DNA from: Siphonodentalium dalli
Lineage: Eukaryota; Mollusca; Scaphopoda; Gadilida; Siphonodentaliidae
Reading direction: 5' to 3'
Length of the DNA stretch: 64,000 bases
Assembly (NCBI GenBank): GCA_032622095.1
Contig: CP136061.1
Span: 218,704,373-218,768,372, forward strand
Shown: positions 12,407 to 24,054 of the stretch, in pieces
How positions within the stretch are numbered: the stretch's first letter is position 1
Layout: the number at the start of each line of letters is the position of its first letter
Notes under the pieces: generated by a model
Seen by the model: only the letters and a program-made list of their open reading frames with translations
Databases searched by the model: none
Told to the model about the DNA's origin: nothing
Made by a program: the position numbers and the translations under genes

Positions 12407-13429
12407 TATTTTAGAAAATTGAGATACATGCCATGCATATGTATTTAGTTGCATAATGCGGAGAATGTGGTCTAACGTTTTGCTATCAGTATCATGTGAT
12501 AGATCACGTGGATAAAATCGTAGCTGCAAACATCGCAGCACCGTAGCGTCTGCGGGCAAGCTACGATTTCTCCACCTACGATTTTCCCCACTTACGATTT
12601 TAATCGTAGCGTCTGCGGTGGCACTTAGACTTAGAGTTAGACTAGAGACAGTCACAGTGCTGTTTGCAAATACAATGTAAGACGAAAAGTGAAAAGGGAC
12701 TAAAGTGAAATCACAACAAAATGTCAGGTAAAACAATATTGTATAAATAATAAATCTTTTTCATTTCATTCTATATCTTCAGATTTTAATTTTAAATCCT
12801 GATGCCTGGATTGATGGCTCAACAATCTGTGTTCAACTTCAGTCACGGTGCCCACGTGTGTAGAAACATTACAAAATATAAGATACGGTTTTCATGATTA
12901 TGGCGAGAAATCGAGGAAATGATCGGTAAGAATTAATTTATTATGTATATAGTTAGTTATTGGGCCTTCAGATCTTTTACTTGTGAATGTTTTGTTCCTC
13001 AAACACGTTTATATGATTATCTGAATAGATCCACACCTTCGTCTGAAAACCCATTTTCGTCAAAAAGACTGAGATGCGGGGTTTCCTGTTGGAAAAGCAC
13101 GCGGTCCACAAGGGAGGTAATATCCTACAACTGCATGGAAGACTAGAATGGGAACAATTATACTTTATGGCAATGTTCAAAACAGAATATAAATTGAAAA
13201 GTTTGCATATTCTTATATGAAATTAATTGTGATCTATATTGAAAGTATTCAGGGCAGACTAGATTTAGTTGTTACCGATCAAGAAAAATCAAACTAGTGC
13301 TGTCGCATATGTCCACGAAGGATAGCCATACATACATATTATCACTAAAGTGAAGCATCGATCTTCCATTTACCCCCTATTTACCACAGAGGCCTGTAAC
13401 GCGCTCCGCTGTCCGCCCCCTTTTGCGCT
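12407..13429. other. Unique DNA with possible + strand first exon
   Basis: CpG-containing DNA around 12480-12620 repeats TACGATTT and its inverse (TCGTAG). On the + strand, ATGGCGAGAAATCG begins at 12900 and runs to a consensus-like donor CG|GTAAGA at 12926, and ATGTCAG|GTAAAA occurs at 12721. Either could be a short first coding exon, but no matching downstream exon was recognised, so no gene is called. Confidence 0.25.
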
Positions 13430-13546
13430 GCCCATATACACCGCTTCTATATACGCGCCTGCTTCACGCTAATGGTAGTATAATAGCCTATTATACTACC
13501 ATTAGCGTGAAGCATGCGCGTATATATAGAGGCGGCGTATATGGGC
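13430..13546. repeat. Near-perfect palindrome, 58-bp arms, almost no loop
   Basis: GCCCATATACACCGCTTCTA at the left is matched inverted by TAGAGGCGGCGTATATGGGC at the right. The inner CTTCACGCTAATGGTAGTAT arm is matched exactly, meeting at AATAGCCTATT near 13488. It lies beside a LINE and a degenerate inverted repeat (13547-13800 against 17970-18185) and may be the tip of an old fold-back element. Confidence 0.85.
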
Positions 13547-13800
13547 CCCTGTACGTGCTATTTACAGATATCTTCAAATCTTCTACATATATCTCCTATT
13601 CATTTGGAGATATTAGTATGGTCGTTGAAGCTGAATTTGGGATCGATCAACCCGGAAGAAATAGGATACAAGCTGATTTTGGTGTCATTCGACGCGGAAA
13701 AGCTTAAGGAACAACATATCTCCAATTCATTAATATATATATCTCCAATTTAATATATGGGTGGTTCTCCCTTAAACGAGCAAATTGATGTCTCGTGTAC
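13547..13800. repeat. Left arm of a degenerate inverted repeat
   Basis: TATATGGGTGGTTCTCCCTT at about 13754, together with ATATCTCC and CTATTTACA motifs, matches the reverse complement of 17970-18185 (ATATGGGTGATTCTCCCTT). The arms are diverged and flank the LINE and the DNA after it. They are probably the ends of one old element that the LINE entered. Confidence 0.4.
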
Positions 13801-13821
13801 AATTGTTCCATAAAAATATGA

Positions 13822-16113
13822 TTGTGCCACAAACAAGACAAATCGGTACAACTGGGTCGACATCAGAATCCATGGTTTACTGATGAAATTAAATTGGAGA
13901 AGAAACGACGTCGTAAACTATCAGTGAAATACTCCAGACACAGATCTGAGGAAAACAGGAATGAATTAATTGTATGTTCTCAAACTGTTGTAACCATGGT
14001 TAAGTGTGCAAAAAAGTCGCACTTTAGATCATTCTTTATAAATGCAAACCAGAAGCAAATGTATGATGGATTGAAAAGTCTCTCAAAAAGAGAGGAAGTC
14101 CAGCTACCCAAGCATTCGTCACATTTGGAACTTTCTAACGACTTTGTTTATTTCTTTCGTGATAAGATAGATACTATAAGGAAATATTTTAATTTGAATA
14201 TTAGCGCTCAGGATACCGTCGTACCTTCTATGAGAGCGACCATACAAATGCGAGGTGCTGATGTAGCTGTTTCGCTAACGACCATTCAAGTGCGAGATAC
14301 GGACTGCGATACATCGTGGCCGACCATTCGCATGCGAGACCAGATTCAACCCACTCCACCGGCGCCCATTCAGATGCGAGACAAGGATTTACAGGCAACG
14401 GATGCTCGAGTGCGATATGCTAATGCATGTGTTCCACCAGCGACCATTCGGATGCGAGACACGAGATGTTCAGTTATTGAGTTTTCAGAATTCCACCTTG
14501 TTCATGAGAGTGATGTCGAAAAGTTCATGTTAAGCATGAAAAGCAAATCATGCCTATTAGATCCTGTTCCAACTAAATTTCTCAAATGTGAATCCGTGAG
14601 AATTCAAGCCGTTACAATTTTTACTAAGGTGATAAACAATTCTTTGATGGATGGTATTGTTCCTGGTATCATGAAAAATGCAGTTGTTACACCGATTCTT
14701 AAAAAGGCTTCTTTGGATCGAGATGTTCTTAAAAACTATAGGCCTGTATCCAACTTGTCATTTATATCGAAAGTTTTAGAGAAAGTAGTTAGTCGACAGC
14801 TATTAGACCATGTCAATCGTTATTCTCTTTTCGACAAGTTTCAGTCCGCATACCGGAAACATCACTCGTGTGAGACTGCGCTGACGAAAGTGAAAAATGA
14901 TATTGACCTGTCCTTGGATCGTGGCAACTGTGTGCTTCTTCTGATGCTTGACTTAAGTGCGGCATTTGACACTTGCGATCATACCATTTTATTAGGACGG
15001 CTTCGTAGTGATATTCGAGTGAGCAACATCGCACTCGAATGGTTTAAATCATACCTTACTAACAGGAAACAACAGGTACTTATTGGCGAGACTCTCTCAG
15101 AGCAAGTATGCCTGGATGTTGGTGTCCCTCAGGGATCCATATTAGGGCCTCTGCTGTTTTTGATTTATACTCTGCCTTTGGGACGTATTCTAGAAAAATA
15201 TGCAGTCAAATATCATCTCTACGCCGACGACACTCAGGTGTATTTAGAATTTTCTAGAAAGGATTTAAATTCGTATCATCAAGCTAAAAAACATCTCGAG
15301 GACTGCTATGTCGATATCAAAAACTGGATGTTGGAAAACAAACTCAAACTTAACGACGACAAGTCAGAATTTCTCGTTATTGGGTCAAAATATTCACTGA
15401 GTGCCCTTTCGCAATTTGTCAACAACAACGACGAGTGCCGTTTCGATATACACCTGGGCCAAAGTGTGATAACATCATGCATAGATCTACGCAATCTTGG
15501 AGCCCATTTTGACTCAACGATGTCCATGGACAAAATGGTTTCGAACTTGATCCGAGTTTGTTATTACCACCTTCGCTGCCTCCGACGCATTCGAGGATAC
15601 TTAAGTGATGATGTCATGAAGCATGCAGTTATCTCACTTGTATTGTCTCGGATCGATAATTTAAACACTGTTTTGACGAACATCACGCAAGAGAATATTC
15701 GGCGTATTGATCTTGTGATAAATAGCTGCGCCCGATTGATAAAAAATGTCGCCAAATTCGACCATATCACACAGACGCTAATACAGCAGCACATTATGAC
15801 ATTCGAATTCAGACTTAAGTTCAAATGTGCGGTGACTATATACAAATCATTGAGAAAGACAACGCCTGAGTACATTTCTGATATGTTTGTCCTAAAATCC
15901 GGCAGAGTTACGCGTTCAACGACAAGCGGTTTAGACATTAGGACAATAGCGAAACCCAACGTGAATTACGGTAAAAAATGTTTTCAGGAATTGGCTACGC
16001 AGGTATGGAACGGTCTGCCACAAACTGTTCGACGATGTTCTACATTGAAGGATTTCAAAACCGATCTCAAAACTTTACTTTTTAGACAATGTTTCCCGCA
16101 AGTTAATCGTTAA
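13822..16113 (+). CDS. LINE reverse transcriptase, CR1/L2-type, 5'-truncated
   Basis: A 763-codon ORF copies element RNA at nicked target DNA (target-primed reverse transcription). Residues about 15-95 are a basic linker (PWFTDEIKLEKKRRRKL). The reverse transcriptase starts near residue 235 with LDPVPTKFLK, followed by NYRPVSNL at 305, the LDLSAAFD motif A with D377, GVPQGSILGPLLF, and the catalytic YADD at 467-470. The C-terminal tail ends FKTDLKTLLF. These motifs are typical of the CR1/L2/Rex1 group. The N-terminal endonuclease expected in full elements is missing, so this is a 5'-truncated copy whose first in-frame Met is arbitrary. Residues 140-213 hold six in-frame TIxMRD repeats (42-bp DNA period) that I do not know from the family. 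The ORF has no stop or frameshift, which suggests recent activity. The 3' tail is an (ATA)n tract at 16258-16295. Confidence 0.93.
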   Translation: MCHKQDKSVQLGRHQNPWFTDEIKLEKKRRRKLSVKYSRHRSEENRNELIVCSQTVVTMVKCAKKSHFRSFFINANQKQMYDGLKSLSKREEVQLPKHSSHLELSNDFVYFFRDKIDTIRKYFNLNISAQDTVVPSMRATIQMRGADVAVSLTTIQVRDTDCDTSWPTIRMRDQIQPTPPAPIQMRDKDLQATDARVRYANACVPPATIRMRDTRCSVIEFSEFHLVHESDVEKFMLSMKSKSCLLDPVPTKFLKCESVRIQAVTIFTKVINNSLMDGIVPGIMKNAVVTPILKKASLDRDVLKNYRPVSNLSFISKVLEKVVSRQLLDHVNRYSLFDKFQSAYRKHHSCETALTKVKNDIDLSLDRGNCVLLLMLDLSAAFDTCDHTILLGRLRSDIRVSNIALEWFKSYLTNRKQQVLIGETLSEQVCLDVGVPQGSILGPLLFLIYTLPLGRILEKYAVKYHLYADDTQVYLEFSRKDLNSYHQAKKHLEDCYVDIKNWMLENKLKLNDDKSEFLVIGSKYSLSALSQFVNNNDECRFDIHLGQSVITSCIDLRNLGAHFDSTMSMDKMVSNLIRVCYYHLRCLRRIRGYLSDDVMKHAVISLVLSRIDNLNTVLTNITQENIRRIDLVINSCARLIKNVAKFDHITQTLIQQHIMTFEFRLKFKCAVTIYKSLRKTTPEYISDMFVLKSGRVTRSTTSGLDIRTIAKPNVNYGKKCFQELATQVWNGLPQTVRRCSTLKDFKTDLKTLLFRQCFPQVNR

Positions 16114-16257
16114 GTTTAAATCTAGTTCTTAGTCATCATCTTAACTTCCTTTACCTTATTACTATGCTTTTTAAATTTTACATTTCAATGTTATTTTTGT
16201 CGCACTTTGTTGTAAAGCGCATTGAAACTTTATTGTATAATGCGTTTTTAAATGTAT

Positions 16258-16295
16258 ATAATAATAATAATAATATAATAATAATAATAATAATA
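16258..16295. repeat. (ATA)n microsatellite at the LINE 3' end
   Basis: About a dozen AAT/ATA trinucleotides lie 145 bp after the reverse-transcriptase stop codon. CR1/L2-group LINEs commonly end in short microsatellite repeats, so this is taken as the 3' terminus of the element. Confidence 0.7.
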
Positions 16296-17960
16296 AAGAC
16301 CTATTGTGGCGTTCCATTTCACTGGGGAGCATGTGGCACAACGTTATGATATAACAGTATTGTAACATATCAACACATGCCTTTAGTTATGTACATGGTC
16401 AAAACAACGAGAAAACACGAAAATCGCACTGTCTCATCGCCTAACTGCGAAATTTCATTTTATTCCTATTAAGTTATCTTACCTTTAATTGACAAACAAC
16501 GTGCACTGTTATGTTATTTCTTGGACTCTTTATCTATGAATATCATTTATGATGCACGTTTTTCGTGGTTTGATGTAAATATTGACTCTGAAACATCGAA
16601 AATCGCCTGTCTCGAGAAATGTCCACACCGCGACATTATTTACAATATAGGCCATCCCGGTTGCATTTTAACTAAGGACAACAACCTACCATACGGATAA
16701 GAAAGTTTTGCCTTTTGACAATTTGTTTTGAAGATTTTGGACAATATAAAGAATCAAAACACATGAAAAATGAGACGAAAATAAGTGTACCATCCAGCGA
16801 ACCTTAAATTAATGTCCACACCGCGACGCTATCAAAGGAACTAGAAAATATGTCGGGAGACTACCAAAATTGCTCAAATAGTACACATGGGGTGAAGAAT
16901 CATGAATAAAAACGAATGGACGCCTGACATAAACAGAAATTGAAAAAAAATGAAGAAAATATCAAAATTGTCCACACCGCGACATGTCCACACCGCGACG
17001 CAGAATAACGTTACAGCCAGCCACAGACACATTTCACGCTTATAATATTTGGGTGGTTCTGTTGTAAAAGGGTCAACACGATGTACATACACATATAGTT
17101 GTTATTGGATCGGGGGGGGGTGTGAGTGAGTGGGGGGGTGTGCTCAGAGAGAAGCAAATGACAATTTGAAAATCAATTGTTTCGGTACTTTTCAACAATC
17201 GTTCTGCCTGTGGGACGATTTCCGGCTCGTGTGCAATAGCAAAGGCGTCAATGACACAGTTTGGGCCATCGGAATATCTCACTGACAATTCTATCTGATT
17301 GAGCTCATCGAAAAACCCCTAAATACCAAATTTCAGTTCGATATCTTGAAACATGTAAGAGAAATCCATCGACATTGTTTTTTATTGTAAATTCTCTTTG
17401 CAATTTGGCGAACCCTTTGAGGAACAGAGTTTGATTGACGTGTGTTCACGTTATCTACATCAGGGTTCCTCGGTCGTTTGGCGTCAAACCAAGTGTACGA
17501 TGGATCAGGGCATGCCCGACTTGATAGGAATAGCCCTTTATGTGGTCAAAATCTGTTTCCAATTATCAGATATGTACGGTGTATACGTTGACCTCTTAGA
17601 GAGTTTGAACTCTAAGTAACGCCCACACAGCACATCAATTTCCACCACGTATATTCAAATGGCTGTATCTCATAGACGTCTCAACGTGCGGAGCTGTGCG
17701 ATACGTCGTTTGGACGGATACATCATCGGCTACTCCATGATGTACAAGTTGAATATATACTCATAACGATAATTCAACTATTAAAGGGCACAAGTCAACA
17801 AAGTGGCTCAATTTTGTTTGGTTTCCATTAATCATGATATTCGAATTAAACACAAGTTTTGGAGAAAGAGCGAATTTGACAATGACGTCGCTCTGATTCA
17901 ACCCAAAAACGTCATTGGCACATGCTGTAATGAACGACCTTGATTGACCTTGACCGTGCC
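16296..17960. other. Non-coding DNA with four copies of a 14-mer
   Basis: GTCCACACCGCGAC occurs exactly at 16621-16634, 16814-16827, 16970-16983 and 16986-16999. A G-rich tract lies at 17113-17140. No gene was recognised. The ORFs at 17073-17288 (-) and 17398-17619 (+) have protein-like composition but no known domain. Confidence 0.5.
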
Positions 17961-17969
17961 CTATAATTT

Positions 17970-18185
17970 TGCCAAATGTCATTTTTGTGGTCATCAATAT
18001 CTGTGCTACATACTCACATAAAATTCATCGGCATGTGACATATTTAATTTATGCAGAATTCTATGGACGAATATGTTCATTTAAGGGAGAATCACCCATA
18101 TATGTTAATTCATTAGGAGATATATCTAAATCACTAGCAGATATATGTAAATAGGGGATACATATGAGGAAAGGCGCCCCATATA
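17970..18185. repeat. Right arm of a degenerate inverted repeat
   Basis: Inverse partner of 13547-13800. AAGGGAGAATCACCCATATA (18082-18101) pairs with the GGTGGTTCTCCCTT block near 13760. Confidence 0.4.
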
Positions 18186-18274
18186 CCTGGTTCAATGCAC
18201 TAAACTAACTACAATAAAGAGATAAACATACTTGCTATTATAACAGAATAGAGCACGTCAAATGAAAGTGTCAA

Positions 18275-18900
18275 TGACAATGTAGCTCAACTTCGAAAGG
18301 GAATAATTGCATGTGTTATAGTCAATGGGGCGATTAGGAATGCGGAAAATTGAAATGTCTAAGTAATATTAGATTATCAACATGAAGAGATATATATAAA
18401 ATAAAATCCAAGATGGCCACTGGCAGCTATGTTTTCCAATGAATATCAAAAAAACATTTGATAGCTCCTATCTAGTAGATCAATATCAAGATCAATATGA
18501 AGTTTGGTGATGCTCGAATGAGGGAAGTGGACTGTAGGGTGTGCCAAAGGATTTTGTCGTGCAAAGAGTAATATCAAAGATGGCTGCCAACAGCCATGTT
18601 TTATGGCCGAATTACCCCAAAATGACTCAATCAAACGAACACTTTGGCATGCATGTAGCCCGTGCTAATGGGTTGAATTTTGGCTGACGGCCATGTTTCT
18701 TTGCCGAACGACCCCAAAATAACTCCTTCCCATCTACAAGACAATGCCAACAACCATGACAAATTTCATAATGATCCGACAAAGGTAGGCCACGACAAGT
18801 CACGACCTGCCGAACGATTTAGTCATGCAAAGAGTAAAATCCAAGATGGCTGCCGGCGGTCATATTTAATGGCCGAATAACCCCAAAAAGTTCTCAGTGA
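18275..18900 (+). repeat. Tandem family B: 5' module and first units
   Basis: Begins near TAGCTCAACTTCGAAAGGG, followed by GATTATCAACATGAAGAGAT and then units carrying AGAGTAAAATCCAAGATGGC. The same module order is found inverted at 62105-62935, which shows that it is an organised element and not random satellite. Confidence 0.75.
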
Positions 18901-18984
18901 AAGCTTTCCGATGAATGGTATCAAGCCATATTTCCGACTAAATCCTGTGGTTAAAGGGTCATATACTTTGGGCATTACTGTAAT

Positions 18985-19520
18985 TCAGCAATACTGAGGG
19001 TGTCACCCCTGCCCCCACAAATCCTGAATACCAGTTAGCATTGGTGTGAGTCTATTGAGTGCGTCACCCCTACCACCACTAATCCTGAATACCAGTTAGC
19101 ATTGGTGTGAATCTACTGAGTGTGTCACCACTACCCCCACCACTAATCCTGAATACCAGTTATCATTGGTGTGAATCTACTGAGGGTGTCACCACTACCC
19201 CCACACTAATCCCGAATACCAGTTAGCATTGGTGTGAATCTACTGAGGGTGTTACCCCTACCCCCCCACCAATAATCCTGAATACCAGTTCGCATTGGGG
19301 TGGGTCTACTGAGGGTGTCACCCCTACCCCCACGACTAATCCTGATTACCAGCTAGCATTGGTGTGAATCTACTGAGGATGTCACCACTAATCCTGAATA
19401 CCAGTTAGCAATGGTGTGAATCTACTGAGGGTGTAACCACTACCCCACCACTAATCCTGAATACCAGTTAGCATTGGTGTGAATCTACTGAGGGTGTCAC
19501 CCTACCCCCACCACTAATGA
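18985..19520 (+). repeat. Tandem family C, block 1 (about 8 units)
   Basis: The unit is about 62-72 bp. Each carries CTAATCCTGAATACCAGTTA, GCATTGGTGTGAATCTACTG and AGGGTGTCACCCCTACCCCC; length differences lie mostly in the C-rich segment. No coding potential. Confidence 0.9.
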
Positions 19521-19529
19521 AAGTGTCAA

Positions 19530-20200
19530 TGACACTGTACACTGTAGTATGATGATCATACTAAAGGTACGACCTGTAGCCTGTGCTAAAGGATTTAGTC
19601 ATACAAAGAGTAAAATCCAAGACGGCTGCTGGCGGCCATGTTTTTTGGCCGAATGACCCCAAAATGACTCGTTCCAATCTACATGTCATTGTTAACATCC
19701 ATGTCAAATTTTATGATGATCAAACTAAAGGTACGACCTGTAGCCCGTGCTAAAGGATTTAGTCATACAAATAGTAAAATCCAAGATGGCTGCTGGCGGC
19801 CATGTTTTTTGCCCGAAAAACCCTAAAATGACTCGTTCCCATCTACATATCATTGTTAACATCCATGACAAATTTTATGATGATCTGACTAAAGGTACGA
19901 CCTGTAGCCCGTGCTAAAGGATTTAGTCATACAAAGAGTAAAATCCAAGATGGCTGCTGGCGGCCATGTTTTTGGGCCGAATGACCCCAAAATGACTCGT
20001 TCCCATCTACATGTCAATATTAACATCCATGACAAATTTCATGATGATCAGACGAACAATGCGACCTGTGGCCCGTGCTAATGGATTGAATTTTGAAAAA
20101 AAAGATGGCCACTGGCGGCCATGTTTTTTTTGTCCGAATGACCCCAAAATGACTCGTTCCCATCTACATTCCAATTTCAACTTTACAAAGTAAAGTTGAG
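19530..20200 (+). repeat. Tandem family B, about four units
   Basis: The unit is about 160-170 bp. Each carries TTTTATGATGATCAGACTAA, GGTACGACCTGTAGCCCGTG, AAGAGTAAAATCCAAGATGG and a GGCGGCCATGTTTTT segment. The last unit ends in CTTTACAAAGTAAAGTTGAGC, a short palindrome that also opens the copy at 63890. Confidence 0.88.
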
Positions 20201-20204
20201 CTAA

Positions 20205-21548
20205 TAATGAATACCAGTTAGCATTGGTGTGAATCTACTGAGGGTGTCACCCTACCCCCACCACTAATCCTGAATACCAGTTATCATTGGTGTGAATCTA
20301 CTGAGGGTGTCACCCCTACCCCCACCACTAATCCCGAATACCAGTTAGCATTGGTGTGAATCTACTGAGGGTGTCACCCTTACTCCCACTAATCCTGAAT
20401 ACCAGTTAGAATTGGTGTGAATCTACTGAGGGTGTCACCCCTATCCCACCACAAATCTTGAATACCAGTTAGCATTGGTGTTAATCTACTGAGGGTGTCA
20501 CCCCTACCCCACTAATCCTGAATACCAGTTAGCATTGGTGTGAATCTACTGAGGGTGTCACCCCTACCCACACTAATCCTGAATACCAGTTAACATTGGT
20601 GTGAATCTACCGAGGGTGTCACCACTACCCCACACTAATAATGCATACCAGCTAGCATTGGTGTGATCTACTGAGGGTGTCACCCTACCCCCACCACTAA
20701 TCCTGAATACCAGTTAGCATTGTTGTGAATCTACTGAGGGTGTCACCCTACCCCCATCACTAATCCCGAATACCAGTTAGCATTGGTGTTAATCTACTGA
20801 GGGTGTCATCCTTACCCCCCACTAATCCTGAATATCAGTTAGCATTGGTGTGAGTCTACTGAGGGTGTCACCCCTACCCCCACTAATCCTGAATACCAGT
20901 TAGCATTGGTGTGAGTCTACTGAGGGTGTCTCACCCCTACCACTAATCCTGAATACCAGTTAGCATTGGTGTGAGTCTACTGAGGGTGTCACCCCTACCC
21001 CCTACCACTAATCCTGAATACCAGTTATCATTGGTGTGAATCTACTGAGACTGTCACCCTACCCCCCCCACTAATTCTGAATACAAGTTAGCATTGGTGT
21101 GAATTTGAGGGTGTCACCCCTACCTCTAATCCTGAATACCAGTTAGCATTGGTGTGACTCTACTGAGGGTGTCACCCCTACCCCCACTAATCCTGAATAC
21201 CAGTTAGCATTGGTGTGAACCTACTGAGGGTGTCACCCCTACCCCCACCACTAATCCTGAATACCAGTTAGCATTGGTGTGAGTCTACAGAGGGTGTCAC
21301 CCCTACTAATCCTGAATACCAGTTAGCATTGGATTGAGTCTACTGAGGGTGTCACCCCAACCCCCCACTAATCCTGAATACCAATTAGCATTGGTGTAAG
21401 TCTACTGAGGGTGTCACCCCTACCACTAATCCTGAATAGCAGTTAGCATTGGTGTGAATCTACTGAAGTTGTCACCCTAGCCCCCACTAATCCTGAATAC
21501 AAGTTAGCATTGGTGTGAATCTGAGGGTGTCACCCCTACCCACCCCTA
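20205..21548 (+). repeat. Tandem family C, block 2 (about 20 units)
   Basis: Same unit as block 1. Its first roughly 600 bp are almost identical to block 3 at an offset of 3851 bp, including shared private variants such as TTAGAATTGG and GTGTTAATC. Confidence 0.92.
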
Positions 21549-21554
21549 CATTCC

Positions 21555-24045
21555 AATTTCAGCAGCCATGAAAAATTTCATGAGGATCAGACTAAAGGTA
21601 CGACCTGTAGCCCATGCTAAAGGATTTAGTCATACAAAGAGTAAAATCCAAGATGGCTGCTGGCGCCATGTTTTTTGCCCGAATGACCCAAAAATGACTC
21701 GTTCCAATCGACATGTCAATGTTAACATCCATGAAATTTTTTATGATGATCAGTCATTGTTAACATCCATGTCAAATTTTATGATGATCAGACTAAAGGT
21801 ACGACCTGTAGCCCGTGCTAAAGGATTTAGTCATACAAATAGTAAAATCCAAGATGGCTGCTGGCGGCCATGTTTTTTGCCCGAAAAACCCTAAAATGAC
21901 TCGTTCCCATCTACATATCATTGTTAACATCCATGACAAATTTTATGATGATCTGACCAAAGGTACGACCTGTAGCCCGCGCTAAAGGATTTAGTCATGC
22001 AGAGAGTAAAATCCAAGACGGCTGCTGGCGGCCATGTTTTTGGGCCGAATGACCCCAAAATGACTCGTTCCAATCTACATGTCATTGTTAACATCCATGA
22101 CAAATTTTATGATGATCAAACTAAAGGTACGACCTGTAGCCCGTGCTAAATGATTTAGTCATACAAAGAGTAAAATCCAAGATGGCTGCTGGCGGCCATG
22201 TTTTTGGGCCGAATGACCCCAAAATGACTCGTTCCCATCTACATGTCAATATTAACATCCATGACAAATTTCATGATGATCAGATAAACAGTACGACCCG
22301 TGGCCCGTGCTAATGGATTGAATTTTGAAAAAAAAGATGGCCACGGCGGCCATGTTTTTTGTCCGAATGTCCCCAAAATGACTCGTTCCCATCTACATTC
22401 CAATTTCAACAGCCATGACATATTTCATGATGATCAGACTAAATGTACGACCTGTAGCCCATGCTAAAGGATTTAGTCATACAAAGAGTAAAATCCAAGA
22501 TGGCTGCTGGCGCCATGTTTTTTGCCCGAATGACCCAAAAATGACTCGTTCCAATCGACATGTCATTGGTAACATCCATGAATTTTTTTATGATGATCAT
22601 ACTAAAGGTACGACCTGTAGCCTGTGCTAAAGGATTTAGTCATACAAAGAGTAAAATCCAAGACGGCTGCTGGCGGCCATGTTTTTTGGCCGAATGACCC
22701 CAAAATGACTCGTTCCAATCTACATGTCATTGTTAACATCCATGTCAAATTTTATGATGATCAAACTAAAGGTACGACCTGTAGCCCGTGCTAAAGGATT
22801 TAGTCATACAAATAGTAAAATCCAAGATGGCTGCTGGCGGCCATGTTTTTTGCCCGAAAAACCCTAAAATGACTCGTTCCCATCTACATATCATTGTTAA
22901 CATCCATGACAAATTTTATGATGATCTGACCAAAGGTACGACCTGTAGCCCGTGCTAAAGGATTTAGTCATGCAGAGAGTAAAATCCAAGACGGCTGCTG
23001 GCGGCCATGTTTTTTGCCCGAATGACCCCAAAATGATTCGTTCCAATCTACATGTCATTGTTAACATCCATGACAAATTTTATGATGATCAGACTAAAGG
23101 TACGACCTGTAGCCCGTGCTAAATGATTTAGTCATACAAAGAGTAAAATCCAAGATGGCTGCTGGCGGCCATGTTTTTGGGCCGAATGACCCCAAAATGA
23201 CTCGTTCCCATCTACATGTCAATATTAACATCCATGACAAATTTCATGATGATCAGACGAACAATGCGACCTGTGGCCCATGCTAATGGATTGAATTTTG
23301 AAAAAAAAGATGGCCACTGGCGGCCATGTTTTTTTGTCCGAATGACCCCAAAATGACTCGTTCCCATCTACATTCCAATTTCAACAGCCATGACATATTT
23401 CATGATGATCAGACTAAAGGTACGACCTGTAGCCCGTGCTAAAGGATTTAGTCATACAAAGAGTAAAATCCAAGATGGTTGCTGGCGGCCATGTGTTTTG
23501 CCCGAATAACCCAAAAATGACTCGTTCCCATCTACATGTCATTGTTAACATCCATGACAAATTTTATGATGATCTGACCAAAGGTACGATCTGTAGCCCG
23601 TGCTAAAGGATTTACTCATGCAGAGAGTTAAATCGAAGATGGCTGCCATGTTTTTTGGCCGAATGACCCCAAAATGACTCGTTCCCATCTACATGTCATT
23701 GTTAACATCCATGACAAATTTTATGATGATCAGACCTTTTAAAGGTACGACCTGTAGCCCGTGCTAAAGGATTTAGTCATACAAAGAGTAAAATCCAAGA
23801 TGGCTGCTGGCGGCCATGTTTTTGGGCCGAATGACCCCAAAATGACTCGTTCCCATCTACATGTCAATATTAACATCCATGACAAATTTCATGATGATCA
23901 GACGAACAATGCGACCTGTGGCCCGTGCTAATGGATTGAATTTTTGAAAAAAAAGATGGCCACTGGCGGCCATGTTTTTTTTGTCCGAATGACCCCAAAA
24001 TGACTCGTTCCCATCTACATTCCAATTTCAACTTTACAAAGTAAA
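21555..24045 (+). repeat. Tandem family B, about 15 units
   Basis: Same unit as at 19530. Two unit subtypes recur: one with AGTCATACAAAGAGTAAAAT, and one with TTGAATTTTGAAAAAAAAGA before ATGGCC. They occur in repeated order, so the array grew by copying groups of units. ORFs at 21568-21894 and 22415-22630 are unit-derived. Confidence 0.9.
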
Positions 24046-24054
24046 GTTGAGCTA

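Noticed and set aside
21568-22630. ORFs repeating KMTRSNRHV and DGCWRPCF-like peptides
   Set aside because: They are translations of tandem family B units and recur with each unit.
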